DNA of 64,000 bases from Streptomyces lateritius (GTDB taxonomy: Bacteria; Actinomycetota; Actinomycetes; Streptomycetales; Streptomycetaceae), in assembly GCF_014649715.1 (NCBI RefSeq), contig NZ_BMTO01000024.1, forward strand, positions 1-64,000, in the 5' to 3' direction. The translations under genes and the position numbers were made by a program. The stretch's first letter is position 1. Every line of letters starts with the position of its first letter. Positions 1 to 8,333 of the stretch are shown one piece after another. The notes under the pieces are model-generated. The model was not told the origin of the DNA. It did no database searches and saw only the letters and a program-made list of their open reading frames with translations.

Positions 1-554
1 ATGAAGGCGTAGACGTCCTTGGCGGAGCCGTCGATGTGGACGGAGTCCTCGAAGGAGAACGTCACGTCCGCCGTCGCGTGCGCCAGCTCCACGTTCTCCT
101 TCAACGCCGCCAACTGCGCGACGGCGTCGCGCGCGACGCCGTCGGCGATCCGGTCGAGCGTGGCCGGATCGTCGTCGGCCGCGCGGAACTCCTGCAGGAG
201 CCGTACCCGGGAGGAGTTCTCGTCGAGCGGCTCGACGAGCCACGCGCCGCCCAGCGAGGCGAGCGGCGGATCGGCGGCCAACAGCTCGAAGTTCACCCGT
301 AGCTCGGCGTCCTGGACGATGCGCCGCAGGCCCCAGGACCGCGGCACGCCGCCGTCGCCGCCCTCGGCCGGGCCGGCGGTGTCCCAGACGCGCAGCCGCT
401 GCTCGCCCTCGGGGGCCTCCTCATGGGCGACGTGGACGGTCGCGGGGAACGTCCGTGGCCAGTTCTCCACCTCGGAGATCAGCCGGTGGACCGTGGCGGC
501 GGGCGCCGCGACGGTGGTCTCGTGTGCGCTTCGGCGCACTCCCGCTGGATTCAT
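1..554 (-). CDS. Aromatase/cyclase of a type II polyketide pathway (partial, C-terminus outside window)
   Basis: The 184 visible residues read as a START/SRPBCC-fold polyketide aromatase/cyclase, which folds and dehydrates a nascent poly-beta-ketone chain. The first domain begins near residue 14 and includes a WPRTFPATVHV segment. A second copy begins near residue 160 (EDSVHIDGSAKDVYAF), so this is probably the two-domain type of about 310 residues rather than a single-domain cyclase. The ATG at 554 has GAGGAG about 7 bases upstream. The remainder, and presumably the KS/CLF/ACP genes, lie left of base 1. It is the only direct evidence here of a type II PKS, but the tailoring genes that follow agree with it. 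Confidence 0.8.
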   Translation of the reverse strand, partial: MNPAGVRRSAHETTVAAPAATVHRLISEVENWPRTFPATVHVAHEEAPEGEQRLRVWDTAGPAEGGDGGVPRSWGLRRIVQDAELRVNFELLAADPPLASLGGAWLVEPLDENSSRVRLLQEFRAADDDPATLDRIADGVARDAVAQLAALKENVELAHATADVTFSFEDSVHIDGSAKDVYAF

Positions 555-656
555 GCGCGGACTCCTCGTCCTCGAAGGGTTTCGAAGGGTGCGGGAATCG
601 CGGGCTACGGCCCGCTTCGCCCGCAAGGGAAAGGGGGCAGGGGCGTAAAGCCAGAA

Positions 657-732
657 GTGCCGCCGCCGGGTGGGGGGTCCCGGCAGCGGCACTCCGGCGG
701 TGAGCGGCCGCCCGGGGGACGGGACGGCCGCT
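657..732. terminator. Two stem-loops downstream of the ABM gene
   Basis: Bases 657-670 (GTGCCGCCGCCGGG) pair with 679-692 with one mismatch. A second 8-bp stem joins 703-710 to 725-732. Both sit just past the stop codon of the minus-strand ABM gene and before the cyclase start, so they probably end or attenuate the ABM transcript. Confidence 0.5.
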
Positions 733-744
733 TCGCTCAGGGGG

Positions 745-1437
745 TCACTCGCCCGCGGAGCGGGTGTGGACGACGCGGTAGGTGTTCTCGTCCTGCCAGG
801 TCGACAGGGCTGCGACGCGGGCGTCGACCTTCTGGCGCTCCGGGCTGCGGTGCGCCTCGGGGGCGCCGCGGAAGGCGTCGTACGCCTCCTTGCTGTCCCA
901 CTGCGAGTAGGAGACGACGAACTTGCCCTCGATGCCGCGGGCGCGCAGGCCGCGCAGCACGGTGTGGGTGCGGTAGCCAGGGACGTCCACGAGCCACTCC
1001 TGGGAGGTGCCCAGCGCGTCGATCAGGTCCTCCTGGTCGGCCTCGGCGACACCGAAGAGCTCGATGGCCGTGTAGTCGTCACGGTCGGGGGAGATCTCCG
1101 TGCCGCCCAGCTCCGGCTTCGCCTGGGTGAAGGCGATCTCGTTCTGCAGCAGGCGGATCGAGGTGGTGATCTCGCCGAAGAGCGGCAGCGTGCGGTGCTT
1201 GAACTCCTCACCGGCGTAACGGACCTCGAGGTCCTCCGTGCTGCGCCACTGGATGAAGTTGGCGGTGCCCGGCTTGTCCTGACCGGCGTGGACGGTGCTG
1301 GAGATCCAGCCCTCGTACGCCGCGGAGTCGACGATCTCGCGCATGGCGGCGAGCAGCTTGACCTGCTTCTCGGGAGCGTCGGTCGAGAACAGGTTGAGAA
1401 CAGTCAGGTGCTGACCGTCGGCTGCAATCTTCGGCAT
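745..1437 (-). CDS. Two-domain antibiotic biosynthesis monooxygenase (ABM family)
   Basis: The 230-residue product contains two ABM-type ferredoxin-like repeats, roughly residues 8-100 and 120-215, each with the family pattern of a strand, a helix, and an aromatic-rich strand (for example NFIQWRSTEDLE and FVVSYSQWDSKEAYDAF). ABM enzymes often oxidise anthrone-like polyketides to quinones with O2 and no cofactor; that role is inferred from context. The ATG at 1437 is preferred over an in-frame ATG at 1452 because a purine-rich GAAGAGAAGAG stretch precedes it. It is transcribed towards the cyclase gene and away from the SnoaL-like gene, with a 233-bp divergent promoter region between. Confidence 0.8.
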   Translation of the reverse strand: MPKIAADGQHLTVLNLFSTDAPEKQVKLLAAMREIVDSAAYEGWISSTVHAGQDKPGTANFIQWRSTEDLEVRYAGEEFKHRTLPLFGEITTSIRLLQNEIAFTQAKPELGGTEISPDRDDYTAIELFGVAEADQEDLIDALGTSQEWLVDVPGYRTHTVLRGLRARGIEGKFVVSYSQWDSKEAYDAFRGAPEAHRSPERQKVDARVAALSTWQDENTYRVVHTRSAGE

Positions 1438-1670
1438 TCTCTTCTCTTCCATTCGAGGAAATGGTGCACGAGCGGCGACGGCCATAACCACCGGGCCGGC
1501 GTTCTCGTCGCAGCATGGCAAGAGGAAAGCGGGCGGAGAAAGCCCCCGACGTTCAGAATTGGGCGCGGTTCTGTCAAGTTTTTCCGACCCTTTTAAGATC
1601 TTCCACAACTTCGTCAGGTCTCTGAAAGACGGGCTTGGTCGCCCATTGGAATGCGCGCCATGCTCGGGTA

Positions 1671-2153
1671 ATGCATCCAGGACAGGCAATAGGCGACGAC
1701 GTACGTTCCCAGGACGAGGTGCGCACTCGGGACGACGTACGCACTCTGCTGGACCGATATCTCATCGGTCTCGACGACGAGCAACCGACCGACGCGTGGG
1801 CGGCGCGGCTGTTCACCCGCGACGCCGAGGTGGCGTTCCCGATGAGCGCCCACCGGGGCCTCGAAGGACTCGCCGCGTACCACCGTGACGCCCTGGCGGC
1901 CTTCGCTGCGACGCAGCACCTGGGCTCGCCGGCGGTCGTGGATCTCCTCGGCGAGGGCCGGGCCCGGCTGCGCGCCAACCTCGTGTCGACCCACGTCCAC
2001 CACCCCGGCGCGGCCGCCGGGCCGTTGTTCACCGCCGGCACCCTGACGACGGGCGAGGCGGAGCTGACCGACGACGGCTGGCGGCTGTCCTCGTTGTCGT
2101 TCCGGGTCCTGTGGACCGACGGCGCTCCGCCGTCGGCGAAGGAGTCCCGGTGA
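1671..2153 (+). CDS. SnoaL-like / NTF2-fold protein
   Basis: About 160 residues with the shape of the SnoaL-like NTF2 superfamily: an N-terminal helix (VRTLLDRYLIGLDD), a WAARLFTRDAEVAFP strand-turn, and late antiparallel strands (GEAELTDDGWRLSSLSFRVLW). Members act as polyketide cyclases, hydroxylases or isomerases, so the chemistry cannot be fixed. The ATG at 1671 is used; a TTG at 1635 in the same frame is possible and neither has a convincing ribosome site. Its TGA overlaps the GTG of the antiporter gene by 4 bp, so the two are probably translationally coupled. Confidence 0.7.
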   Translation: MHPGQAIGDDVRSQDEVRTRDDVRTLLDRYLIGLDDEQPTDAWAARLFTRDAEVAFPMSAHRGLEGLAAYHRDALAAFAATQHLGSPAVVDLLGEGRARLRANLVSTHVHHPGAAAGPLFTAGTLTTGEAELTDDGWRLSSLSFRVLWTDGAPPSAKESR

Positions 2154-3493
2154 ACGTACTGGCGGCGGGGGGCCTCAAGGAGTCGACCCTCGCGATGCTG
2201 CTCCTCGACATCGGGGTGGTGCTCCTCGCCGGCGCCGCGCTCGGCCGGCTCGCCCAGCGGCTGCGCCAGCCCGCCGTGGTCGGCGAGATCGCCGCGGGGA
2301 TCCTGCTCGGCCCGAGCATTCTCGGCCTGCTGCCGGGAAACCTGACCGAGCGTCTCTTCCCCGCCGAGGTCCGTCCGCTGCTGTCGGCGGTCGCCCAGGT
2401 CGGCCTGATCCTCTTCATGTTCGTGGTCGGCTGGGAGTTCGAGAAGCGGCTGATCCGCCCGCACGCCGGTCTCGCGGCCGGCGTCTCACTGTCGTCCATC
2501 GCCACGGCCTTCGGCCTGGGCGTGGCGCTCGCGCCGTTCCTCTACCCCGACCACGCCACGGTGGCGGGCAAGGAGATCTCCTTCATCGCCTTCGCCACCT
2601 TCCTCGGTACGGCGATGTCGGTGACCGCCTTCCCGGTGCTGGCCCGCATCCTCACCGAGAACCGGCTGCTGGAGACCCGGGTGGGCACGCTGTCCCTGGC
2701 CAGCGCCGCCATCGACGACCTGCTCGCCTGGTGCCTCCTGGCGTACGTGTCGGCCCTGGTCACCTCCGGCGGCGACTACACCGACCTGGCATGGATCGGC
2801 CTGCTCAGCGTCGGCTTCGTCGCGCTGATGTTCCTGGTCGTCAAGCCGCTGGTGGCGCGCCTGGTGTGGCGCTGGGCCGCCGCGGAGCGCTGGCCCGCGC
2901 TGGTGGCCGTGCTGTGCGCGGGCGCGCTCGGATCGGCCGTGCTCACCACCTGGATCGGGATCCACGCGATCTTCGGTGCCTTCCTGTTCGGCTTCGTGAT
3001 GCCGCGCGAGCCCGCCCGGGTCCTCGCCGAGCACCTGCGCAAGCCGATGGACAACGTGAGCGTCGTCCTGCTGCCCGTCTTCTTCATCGTCACCGGCCTC
3101 GGCGTGAACCTGGGCGCGCTGAGCGGCAAGGACTACGTGGCGCTCGCCCTGATCGTCACGGTGGCCTGCGCCGGCAAACTGATCGGCGCCATCGTGCCGG
3201 CCAGGATCGCGGGCCTTTCGTGGCGGGAGTCGCGGGACCTCGGCCTGCTCATGAACACCCGCGGCCTGACCGAACTGATCATCCTCAACGCGGCCGTCAG
3301 CCTCGGCGTCCTGGACGAGCGGATGTTCACCATGCTGGTGATCATGGCGCTGGTCACGACGGCGATGGCGGGACCGCTGCTGTCCCGGCGCTCCGCGGCC
3401 GAGACGCCGAAGACGTCCCAGGCGTCGAAGACACCACCACAGACACCGCAGGTGTCGGAGTCGGCCGCGGACTTCATCACCCCACGCACCTGA
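2150..3493 (+). CDS. Cation:proton antiporter (CPA2/KefB-like)
   Basis: A 447-residue integral membrane protein with about 12 hydrophobic segments and CPA2-type motifs, including GEIAAGILLGPSILG near residue 45 and MNTRGLTELIILN near residue 367. No C-terminal RCK/TrkA domain is visible; the tail after the last helix is a short Ser/Thr/Pro/Gln-rich stretch. The GTG at 2150 has AAGGAG about 7 bases before it and overlaps the upstream stop codon. Antiporters occur in several aromatic polyketide clusters, where they are proposed to help self-protection against compounds that disturb ion gradients. That role is inferred from position. Confidence 0.85.
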   Translation: MNVLAAGGLKESTLAMLLLDIGVVLLAGAALGRLAQRLRQPAVVGEIAAGILLGPSILGLLPGNLTERLFPAEVRPLLSAVAQVGLILFMFVVGWEFEKRLIRPHAGLAAGVSLSSIATAFGLGVALAPFLYPDHATVAGKEISFIAFATFLGTAMSVTAFPVLARILTENRLLETRVGTLSLASAAIDDLLAWCLLAYVSALVTSGGDYTDLAWIGLLSVGFVALMFLVVKPLVARLVWRWAAAERWPALVAVLCAGALGSAVLTTWIGIHAIFGAFLFGFVMPREPARVLAEHLRKPMDNVSVVLLPVFFIVTGLGVNLGALSGKDYVALALIVTVACAGKLIGAIVPARIAGLSWRESRDLGLLMNTRGLTELIILNAAVSLGVLDERMFTMLVIMALVTTAMAGPLLSRRSAAETPKTSQASKTPPQTPQVSESAADFITPRT

Positions 3494-3506
3494 GAGAGGG
3501 CCTGTC

Positions 3507-4031
3507 GTGATACCCGTTCAGTCAGCAACCAGCAGGAACCAGGCGCCGGTCGATGGTCGCGCGCTGCGTGACGTGTGCGGCAAGTTCGCCACCGGCGTCA
3601 CGGTCATCACCTCCGGCACCGGGCAGGACGCGGCCGGGACCACGGTGAACTCCTTCACGTCGGTCTCGCTGGATCCGCCGCTGGTGCTCATCTGCCTGCA
3701 CCGCAACTCCCGCCTGCTGCCGGTGGTCCACCGGTCCGGCGGCTTCGTGGTCAACGTCCTGACGCAGCAGCAACGCGGCCCCGCCTGGGCGTTCGCGGGC
3801 CGTGAGTCGGCCCGGATCGAGGACGTTCCGCACCACCGCTCCGAGGCCGGCCTGCCGGTGCTCAGCGAGGCGCTGGCCTTCCTGGACTGCCGGCTGATCG
3901 CGGAGTACGACGGCGGCGACCACGCCATCCTGCTCGGCGAGGTCGTCGAACTGGGCGCCCCGGCGGCCGACGAGGAGCCGCTCATCTTCTTCCAGGGCGC
4001 CATGCGCGAACTGGACCGCGACGCGGCCTGA
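3507..4031 (+). CDS. Flavin reductase (ActVB/HpaC-like)
   Basis: The 174-residue protein matches the flavin reductase-like split-barrel family: LRDVCGKFATGVTVITSG at the start, NSFTSVSLDPPLVLICL around residue 47 (flavin contact), and a GGDHAILLGEVVEL segment near residue 133. These enzymes use NAD(P)H to make free reduced FMN or FAD for a partner. The halogenase at 8334-10034 needs FADH2, so this is its most likely supplier; no other flavin reductase of this type was seen here. It starts at GTG 3507, 13 bp after the antiporter, in the same transcription unit. Confidence 0.85.
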   Translation: MIPVQSATSRNQAPVDGRALRDVCGKFATGVTVITSGTGQDAAGTTVNSFTSVSLDPPLVLICLHRNSRLLPVVHRSGGFVVNVLTQQQRGPAWAFAGRESARIEDVPHHRSEAGLPVLSEALAFLDCRLIAEYDGGDHAILLGEVVELGAPAADEEPLIFFQGAMRELDRDAA

Positions 4032-4051
4032 CCCCCGCGTCCCGCCGGGCT

Positions 4052-4471
4052 CTAACGGCCCGGCGTCACCTCTTCCGCGAGGTCGAACTCCTGCCGCGCC
4101 CGCTCGACGCGGGGCAGGTTGTCGGCCGACCAGTCCGCGAGGTGGGCGAAGAGCGGCGCCAGGCTGAGACCGAGTTCGCTGATCTCGTACTCGACCCTGG
4201 GGGGCACCTCGGGGTAGTACGTCCGCACCACGAGACCGTCCCGTTCCATCTGCCGCAGGCGCTGCGTCAGCACCTTCGGCGTGATCGTGCCGATGTTGCG
4301 GTGCAGCACCACGAAGCGCTGGCGGCCGAACGCGTGGAGCGTCCACAGGATCGGCGTCGTCCAGCGACTGAAGACGATGTCGAGCACCGGGGAGATGGGG
4401 CAGGCCTGCTGCGAGCCGCCCTGCGCGGCGTGGGCTGCCGCGTCGGCCGACATGGCGGTGCTGCTGTTCAT
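4052..4471 (-). CDS. HxlR-family transcriptional regulator
   Basis: A 139-residue winged helix-turn-helix protein of the HxlR/MarR-like DUF24 type. CPISPVLDIVFSRWTTPIL at residue 24 and the wing RVEYEISELG are diagnostic. Cys24 sits at the start of the first DNA-binding helix, where redox-sensing HxlR proteins (YodB, QorR, HypR) carry their sensory cysteine; thiol sensing here is inferred. The ATG at 4471 has GGAGGG five bases upstream. The gene diverges from a DHA2 pump, and a 43-bp element lies just above its start. The same element recurs 9 kb away before an NmrA-like reductase gene. Confidence 0.88.
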   Translation of the reverse strand: MNSSTAMSADAAAHAAQGGSQQACPISPVLDIVFSRWTTPILWTLHAFGRQRFVVLHRNIGTITPKVLTQRLRQMERDGLVVRTYYPEVPPRVEYEISELGLSLAPLFAHLADWSADNLPRVERARQEFDLAEEVTPGR

Positions 4472-4485
4472 GGGAACCCTCCAGG

Positions 4486-4528
4486 AAGCCACTTTCCTCT
4501 AGGTACCTACTTTACTGAGGATGCTAGC
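4486..4528. promoter_or_regulatory. Putative HxlR operator, copy A
   Basis: The 43-bp element contains the perfect palindrome TAGGTACCTA at 4500-4509 and lies 14 bp above the hxlR start and 160 bp above the pump start. Forty of 43 bases match copy B at 13530-13572. An outer inverted pair AGGAAGC / GCTTCCT (4483-4489 and 4527-4533) surrounds the core. Position and sharing suggest an HxlR binding site overlapping the hxlR promoter; binding is inferred. Confidence 0.7.
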
Positions 4529-4688
4529 TTCCTGAAAGTCGCTACGGAGCGCGGCCGTTGACCGGCCGTCGCCCCCCTGTTTTCCCTGCTGCGCACGCCC
4601 CCGCACTCCGCAAGCCCCCGCACTCCGCAGCCCCGTGCTCCGTGATTCCCGCAGTCCCCATCCGTTCATCCGTGCTCCGAGGAGTGAC

Positions 4689-6176
4689 ATGTCTGTCCAA
4701 GAGTCCCTGCGCACCACCGCGACGGAGTCGGCCTCAGGGCCCGCCCGCCGCCCCGGTCTCCTCCTGGCCTTCCTCTGTCTGGCCGGCTTCATGACCTTCC
4801 TCGACGTGTCGATCGTCAACGTCGCACTGCCGACCATCGAGGACGAGCTCCACATCTCCCAGACGGCCCTGCAGTACGTCGTCACCACCTACGGCATGCT
4901 CCTCGGCGGCTTCCTGCTGCTGGCCGGCCGGCTCGCCGACACCCTCGGCCGCCGCCGGATGCTCCAGACCGGTCTCGTCCTCTTCGCCCTCTCCTCGCTC
5001 CTCGCGGGCCTCGCGCAGAGCTCCGAGATGCTCATCGGCGCCCGTGGCGCGCAGGGTCTGGCCGCCGCCTTCATCGCCACCGCCGCGCTCAGCCTGCTGA
5101 CCAACAACTTCGAGGAGGGCCCGGCCCGCAACAAGGCGCTCGGCGCATGGGGCGCCCTCAGCGGTGTCGCCGCCGTCGCCGGCGTGACCCTCGGCGGTCT
5201 GCTCACCGACGGTCCCGGCTGGCGCTGGATCTTCTTCATCAACGTCCCGATCGGCCTCATCGGCGCCCTGATCGCCCCGATGATCGTCGGCGAGAGCCGC
5301 GCCGCCGAGCGCACCCGCAGCTTCGACGTCACCGGCGCCGTCGTCCTCACCGCCGGTCTCATCCTGCTGATCTTCACCCTCGGCCAGACCGTCGACGACT
5401 CGGACGTCCCGGTCGCCCGCATCTACGGCGGATTCGCCCTGGCGGCCGTCCTGCTGATCGCCTTCCTGTTCATCGAGCGCCGCGCCAAGTCCCCGCTGAT
5501 GCCGCTCACCATCTTCCGCCGCCCGTCCCTGCGGGCAGCCAACATCATCGCGATCCTGCTCCTCGGCACCTGTGTCAGCCTCTTCTTCTTCGCCAGCCTC
5601 TTCATGCAGCAGGTCCTCGACTACTCCGCGATCACCACCGGTCTGGCGTACGTCCCTCTCGCCCTGACCACCGCGGTCGGTGCGGGCATCGCCTCCCAGG
5701 TCGTCACCAAGGTCGCCGCCAAGCCCGTCCTGATGGTCGGACTGGCCCTGGTCGCCACCGGCATGATGCTGCTGTGGCGCGCCCCGTCCGACGCCTCCTA
5801 CCTCGTCGACCTGCTGCCCGCGTTCGTGATCTGCGGACTGGGCCTGGGCGCCTCCTTCGTCCCGCTGCAGGTCTCCGCCTTCGCCGGCTCCGAGGAGCAC
5901 GAGTCGGGCCTGGCCGCCGGTCTCATCAACACCTCGCAGGAGATCGGCGGCGCCCTCGGTCTCGCCGTCGCCGCCACCTTCGCCTTCCGCCGGATCCCCG
6001 AGCTGGAGGCCCAGACCCGCGGCGTTCCCGAGCTGGTCAAGGAGGCCCGTACGACGGTCTTCCACGACGCCTTCCTCATCAGCGCCGGCTTCGCCGCGGT
6101 GGCCCTCGTGGTCACCCTCGTCCTGCTGCCCCTCACCAAGGCCAAGGACATGCCGGCCGGCACCCCCGCCCACTGA
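4689..6176 (+). CDS. DHA2-family MFS drug exporter
   Basis: The 495-residue protein has about 14 transmembrane segments and DHA2 signatures: FLDVSIVNVALPTIEDEL near residue 39, the motif A region GRLADTLGRRRML near residue 80, and the motif C-like GVTLGGLL near residue 173. Such pumps expel lipophilic antibiotics using the proton gradient. The ATG at 4689 has GAGGAG five bases upstream, so longer upstream starts are not used. It is divergent from hxlR and shares the 43-bp element, which suggests induction by a redox-active or quinone-like ligand, perhaps the cluster product. Export of that product is inferred. Confidence 0.9.
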   Translation: MSVQESLRTTATESASGPARRPGLLLAFLCLAGFMTFLDVSIVNVALPTIEDELHISQTALQYVVTTYGMLLGGFLLLAGRLADTLGRRRMLQTGLVLFALSSLLAGLAQSSEMLIGARGAQGLAAAFIATAALSLLTNNFEEGPARNKALGAWGALSGVAAVAGVTLGGLLTDGPGWRWIFFINVPIGLIGALIAPMIVGESRAAERTRSFDVTGAVVLTAGLILLIFTLGQTVDDSDVPVARIYGGFALAAVLLIAFLFIERRAKSPLMPLTIFRRPSLRAANIIAILLLGTCVSLFFFASLFMQQVLDYSAITTGLAYVPLALTTAVGAGIASQVVTKVAAKPVLMVGLALVATGMMLLWRAPSDASYLVDLLPAFVICGLGLGASFVPLQVSAFAGSEEHESGLAAGLINTSQEIGGALGLAVAATFAFRRIPELEAQTRGVPELVKEARTTVFHDAFLISAGFAAVALVVTLVLLPLTKAKDMPAGTPAH

Positions 6177-6191
6177 GAACGGAACACCCTC

Positions 6192-6584
6192 ATGGCACCG
6201 TCACCGCGACTGTCCGCAGAGGTCGAGGCCTTCCTCGACGAGAACCACCTGTGCACCTTCACCACGCTGCGCCCCGACGGCAGCCCCCACACCGCGCCGG
6301 TGCGCTTCACCTGGGACGGGGACGCGGGCCTCGCCCGGGTGATGACGACGGTCGCGCGCCGCAAGGCGCGGAACGTGCTCGCCGCCCCGGGCAGCCGGGT
6401 GTCGGTCTGCCAGACGGCCGGCTGGCGGTGGGTCACGCTGGAGGGCACGGCCGAGGTCTCCACCGACCCCGACCGGGTCGCCGAGGGGATCCGCCGCTAC
6501 ACCAAGCGGTACTGGGCCCCGCCGCCGATGCCGCCCGGCCTGGCCGTCGTCGAGATCCGGGTCGACCGGATCCTCGGCGGCTGA
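6192..6584 (+). CDS. PPOX-class, probably F420-dependent, oxidoreductase
   Basis: The 130-residue split-barrel protein has family landmarks HLCTFTTLRPDGSPHTAPV (residues 19-37), ARRKARNVLAAPGSRVSV (residues 56-73) and a terminal VVEIRVDRILGG strand. The small actinobacterial branch of the pyridoxamine-phosphate-oxidase fold usually uses F420 or flavin rather than PLP, and reduces double bonds or quinones. It follows the pump by 15 bp and is probably co-transcribed. A strong hairpin ends the unit 44 bp later. A tailoring reduction in the polyketide pathway is possible but not shown. Confidence 0.8.
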   Translation: MAPSPRLSAEVEAFLDENHLCTFTTLRPDGSPHTAPVRFTWDGDAGLARVMTTVARRKARNVLAAPGSRVSVCQTAGWRWVTLEGTAEVSTDPDRVAEGIRRYTKRYWAPPPMPPGLAVVEIRVDRILGG

Positions 6585-6627
6585 ACCGGGCGACGTACGA
6601 GAAGACCTACGAGAAGACGTACGAAGG

Positions 6628-6662
6628 AAAGGGTGCCGGAAGCGTCGCTTCCGGCACCCTTT
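6628..6662. terminator. Perfect 16-bp stem, intrinsic terminator-like
   Basis: Bases 6628-6643 are exactly complementary to 6647-6662, leaving a 3-base loop. The stem reads AAAGGGTGCCGGAAGC. It closes the pump/PPOX unit. Just before it (about 6592-6630) a 12-bp unit TACGAGAAGACC is repeated two to three times in tandem. Confidence 0.8.
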
Positions 6663-6795
6663 CGCGTCCCCCCGCCCCACTCCCTGACACACGTGCCGGA
6701 GATCTGACGGAACTTGTCATAACCCTGTACCGGAGCCCATTCAGCTGCCCCCGCTCCGTCGGAATACTGAAGAAAACGCCAGCGGGAGAGGGAAC

Positions 6796-8271
6796 ATGGA
6801 CAGCTTTAACGCCGATGTCATTGTCGCCGGAGCGGGCCCCGCGGGGCTCATGCTCGCCGGTGAGCTCCGCCTTTCCGGGCTCTCCGTCATCGTGCTCGAC
6901 CGTCTCACGGAGCCCATGCAGCAGTCGCGCGCGCTCGGTTTCTCCGCCCGCACCATCGAGGAGTTCGGGCAGCGCGGACTCCTCGCGGAATTCGGCGATC
7001 TGGACACCATTCCGGGTGGCCACTTCGGCGGACTCCCGATCGACTACCGGATCATCGAGGGCGGCAACTTCGGTGTCCGCGGTGTTCCGCAGTCCCGCAC
7101 CGAGGCCATCCTGCACAACTGGGCCGTGGGCCTCGGCGCCGAGATACGCCGCGGCCACGAGGTCGTCGGCCTGACCGACGGCGCGGACGGCGTCGAGGTC
7201 GAGGTCGTCGGCCCGGAGGGCACCGAACGCCTTCGCGCCGCCTACGTGGTGGGCTGTGACGGCGCCCGCAGCGCCGTCCGCCGCCTCGCGGGCATCGACT
7301 TCCCCGGCATCAACGCCACCATCGAGATGCAGATGGCCGACGTGACCGGCGTCCCGCTGCGCATCCGTCCCACCGGCGAGATCGGCGAGGCCGGCATGGT
7401 CGTCGTCCTCCCGCTCGGCCCGCACGCCACCCGCGTCGTCGTCTTCGAGCGCGGCGCCGGAGTCCGCCCCACGCAGGAGCCGCCCACCTTCGAGGAGGTC
7501 GCCGCGTCCTTCCAGCGGGTGACCGGCGAGGACATCAGCGGCGCAACCCCGCTGTGGACGAGCTACTTCACCGACGCCAGCCGGCAGGCCGCCGAGTACC
7601 GCAAGGGCCGGGTCTTCCTGGCCGGCGACGCGGCCCACATCCACCTGCCCATCGGTGCCCAGGGCATCAGCGCCGCCGTCGGCGACGTCGTCAACCTCGG
7701 CTGGAAGCTCGCGGCCGTCGTCAAGGGCCAGGCCCCGGACAGCCTCCTCGACACGTACCAGGCCGAGCGCCACCCGGTCGGCGCCCGCATCGTCGCCAAC
7801 ACCCTGGTCCAGCGCTCCCTCTACCTCGGCGGCCCCGAGATGCAGCCGCTGCGCGACATCTTCGCCGAGCTGGTCCAGATCGAGGAGGTCCGGCGCCACC
7901 TCGTCGGCCTCGTCACCGGCCTGGACATCACCTACGGCGCCGCCGCCGGCGACCACCCGCTGCTCGGCCGCCGCCTGCCCGACCAGGAGCTGATCGTCGG
8001 CGACGAGAAGTCCAGCACCTACGAGCTGCTGCACCGCGGGCGCCCGCTCCTGCTCGACCTGCACGACAGCGCGGAGCTGCGCGCCGCCGCCGCCGGCTGG
8101 TCGGACCGGGTCGACGTCGTCACGGCGACCCGCGCCGACGCCGACGCGCCCTCCGCGAGCCTCCTGGTCCGCCCCGACGGCTACGTGGCCTGGGCCACCG
8201 TCGACGGCTCCGCCGAAGGACTCGAGCAGGCCCTGACCGACTGGTTCGGCGAGCCCCGCCGCGCCGCCTGA
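6796..8271 (+). CDS. FAD-dependent aromatic hydroxylase (group A, PgaE/RdmE-like)
   Basis: The 491-residue enzyme shows the three group A flavoprotein hydroxylase motifs: GAGPAG at 12-17 (ADP binding), GCDGARSAVRRLAG at 153 (DG motif) and FLAGDAAHIHLP near 273 (GD motif), with a thioredoxin-like C-terminal region. Relatives in aromatic polyketide clusters hydroxylate, or carry out Baeyer-Villiger oxidation of, the polycyclic core with NAD(P)H and O2. The ATG at 6796 is preceded by GGGAGAGGGAAC. About 210 bp with its own promoter separates it from the preceding hairpin. The halogenase follows in the same direction. Confidence 0.9.
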   Translation: MDSFNADVIVAGAGPAGLMLAGELRLSGLSVIVLDRLTEPMQQSRALGFSARTIEEFGQRGLLAEFGDLDTIPGGHFGGLPIDYRIIEGGNFGVRGVPQSRTEAILHNWAVGLGAEIRRGHEVVGLTDGADGVEVEVVGPEGTERLRAAYVVGCDGARSAVRRLAGIDFPGINATIEMQMADVTGVPLRIRPTGEIGEAGMVVVLPLGPHATRVVVFERGAGVRPTQEPPTFEEVAASFQRVTGEDISGATPLWTSYFTDASRQAAEYRKGRVFLAGDAAHIHLPIGAQGISAAVGDVVNLGWKLAAVVKGQAPDSLLDTYQAERHPVGARIVANTLVQRSLYLGGPEMQPLRDIFAELVQIEEVRRHLVGLVTGLDITYGAAAGDHPLLGRRLPDQELIVGDEKSSTYELLHRGRPLLLDLHDSAELRAAAAGWSDRVDVVTATRADADAPSASLLVRPDGYVAWATVDGSAEGLEQALTDWFGEPRRAA

Positions 8272-8333
8272 CCCCGTTGACCGGCCGGCGTCCACGCAAG
8301 CGCCGAGTGAATCCGAGAAAGAGGAGTGCGGTC

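Noticed and set aside
1438-1670. SARP-type heptamer repeats in the divergent promoter of the ABM and SnoaL-like genes
   Set aside because: A few T/C-rich blocks have about 11-bp periodicity but no repeated heptamer can be aligned with confidence.
4734-6173. Long open frames antisense to the MFS pumps, halogenase, glp and other genes
   Set aside because: They lie opposite genes with clear motifs, have Arg/Asp/Gly/Glu-rich composition from GC-rich codon mirroring, and carry no recognisable domain.
6592-6630. Short tandem TACGAGAAGACC repeat as a CRISPR-like array
   Set aside because: Two to three adjoining 12-bp units without spacers; a simple repeat before a terminator. No CRISPR array or cas gene occurs in the window.
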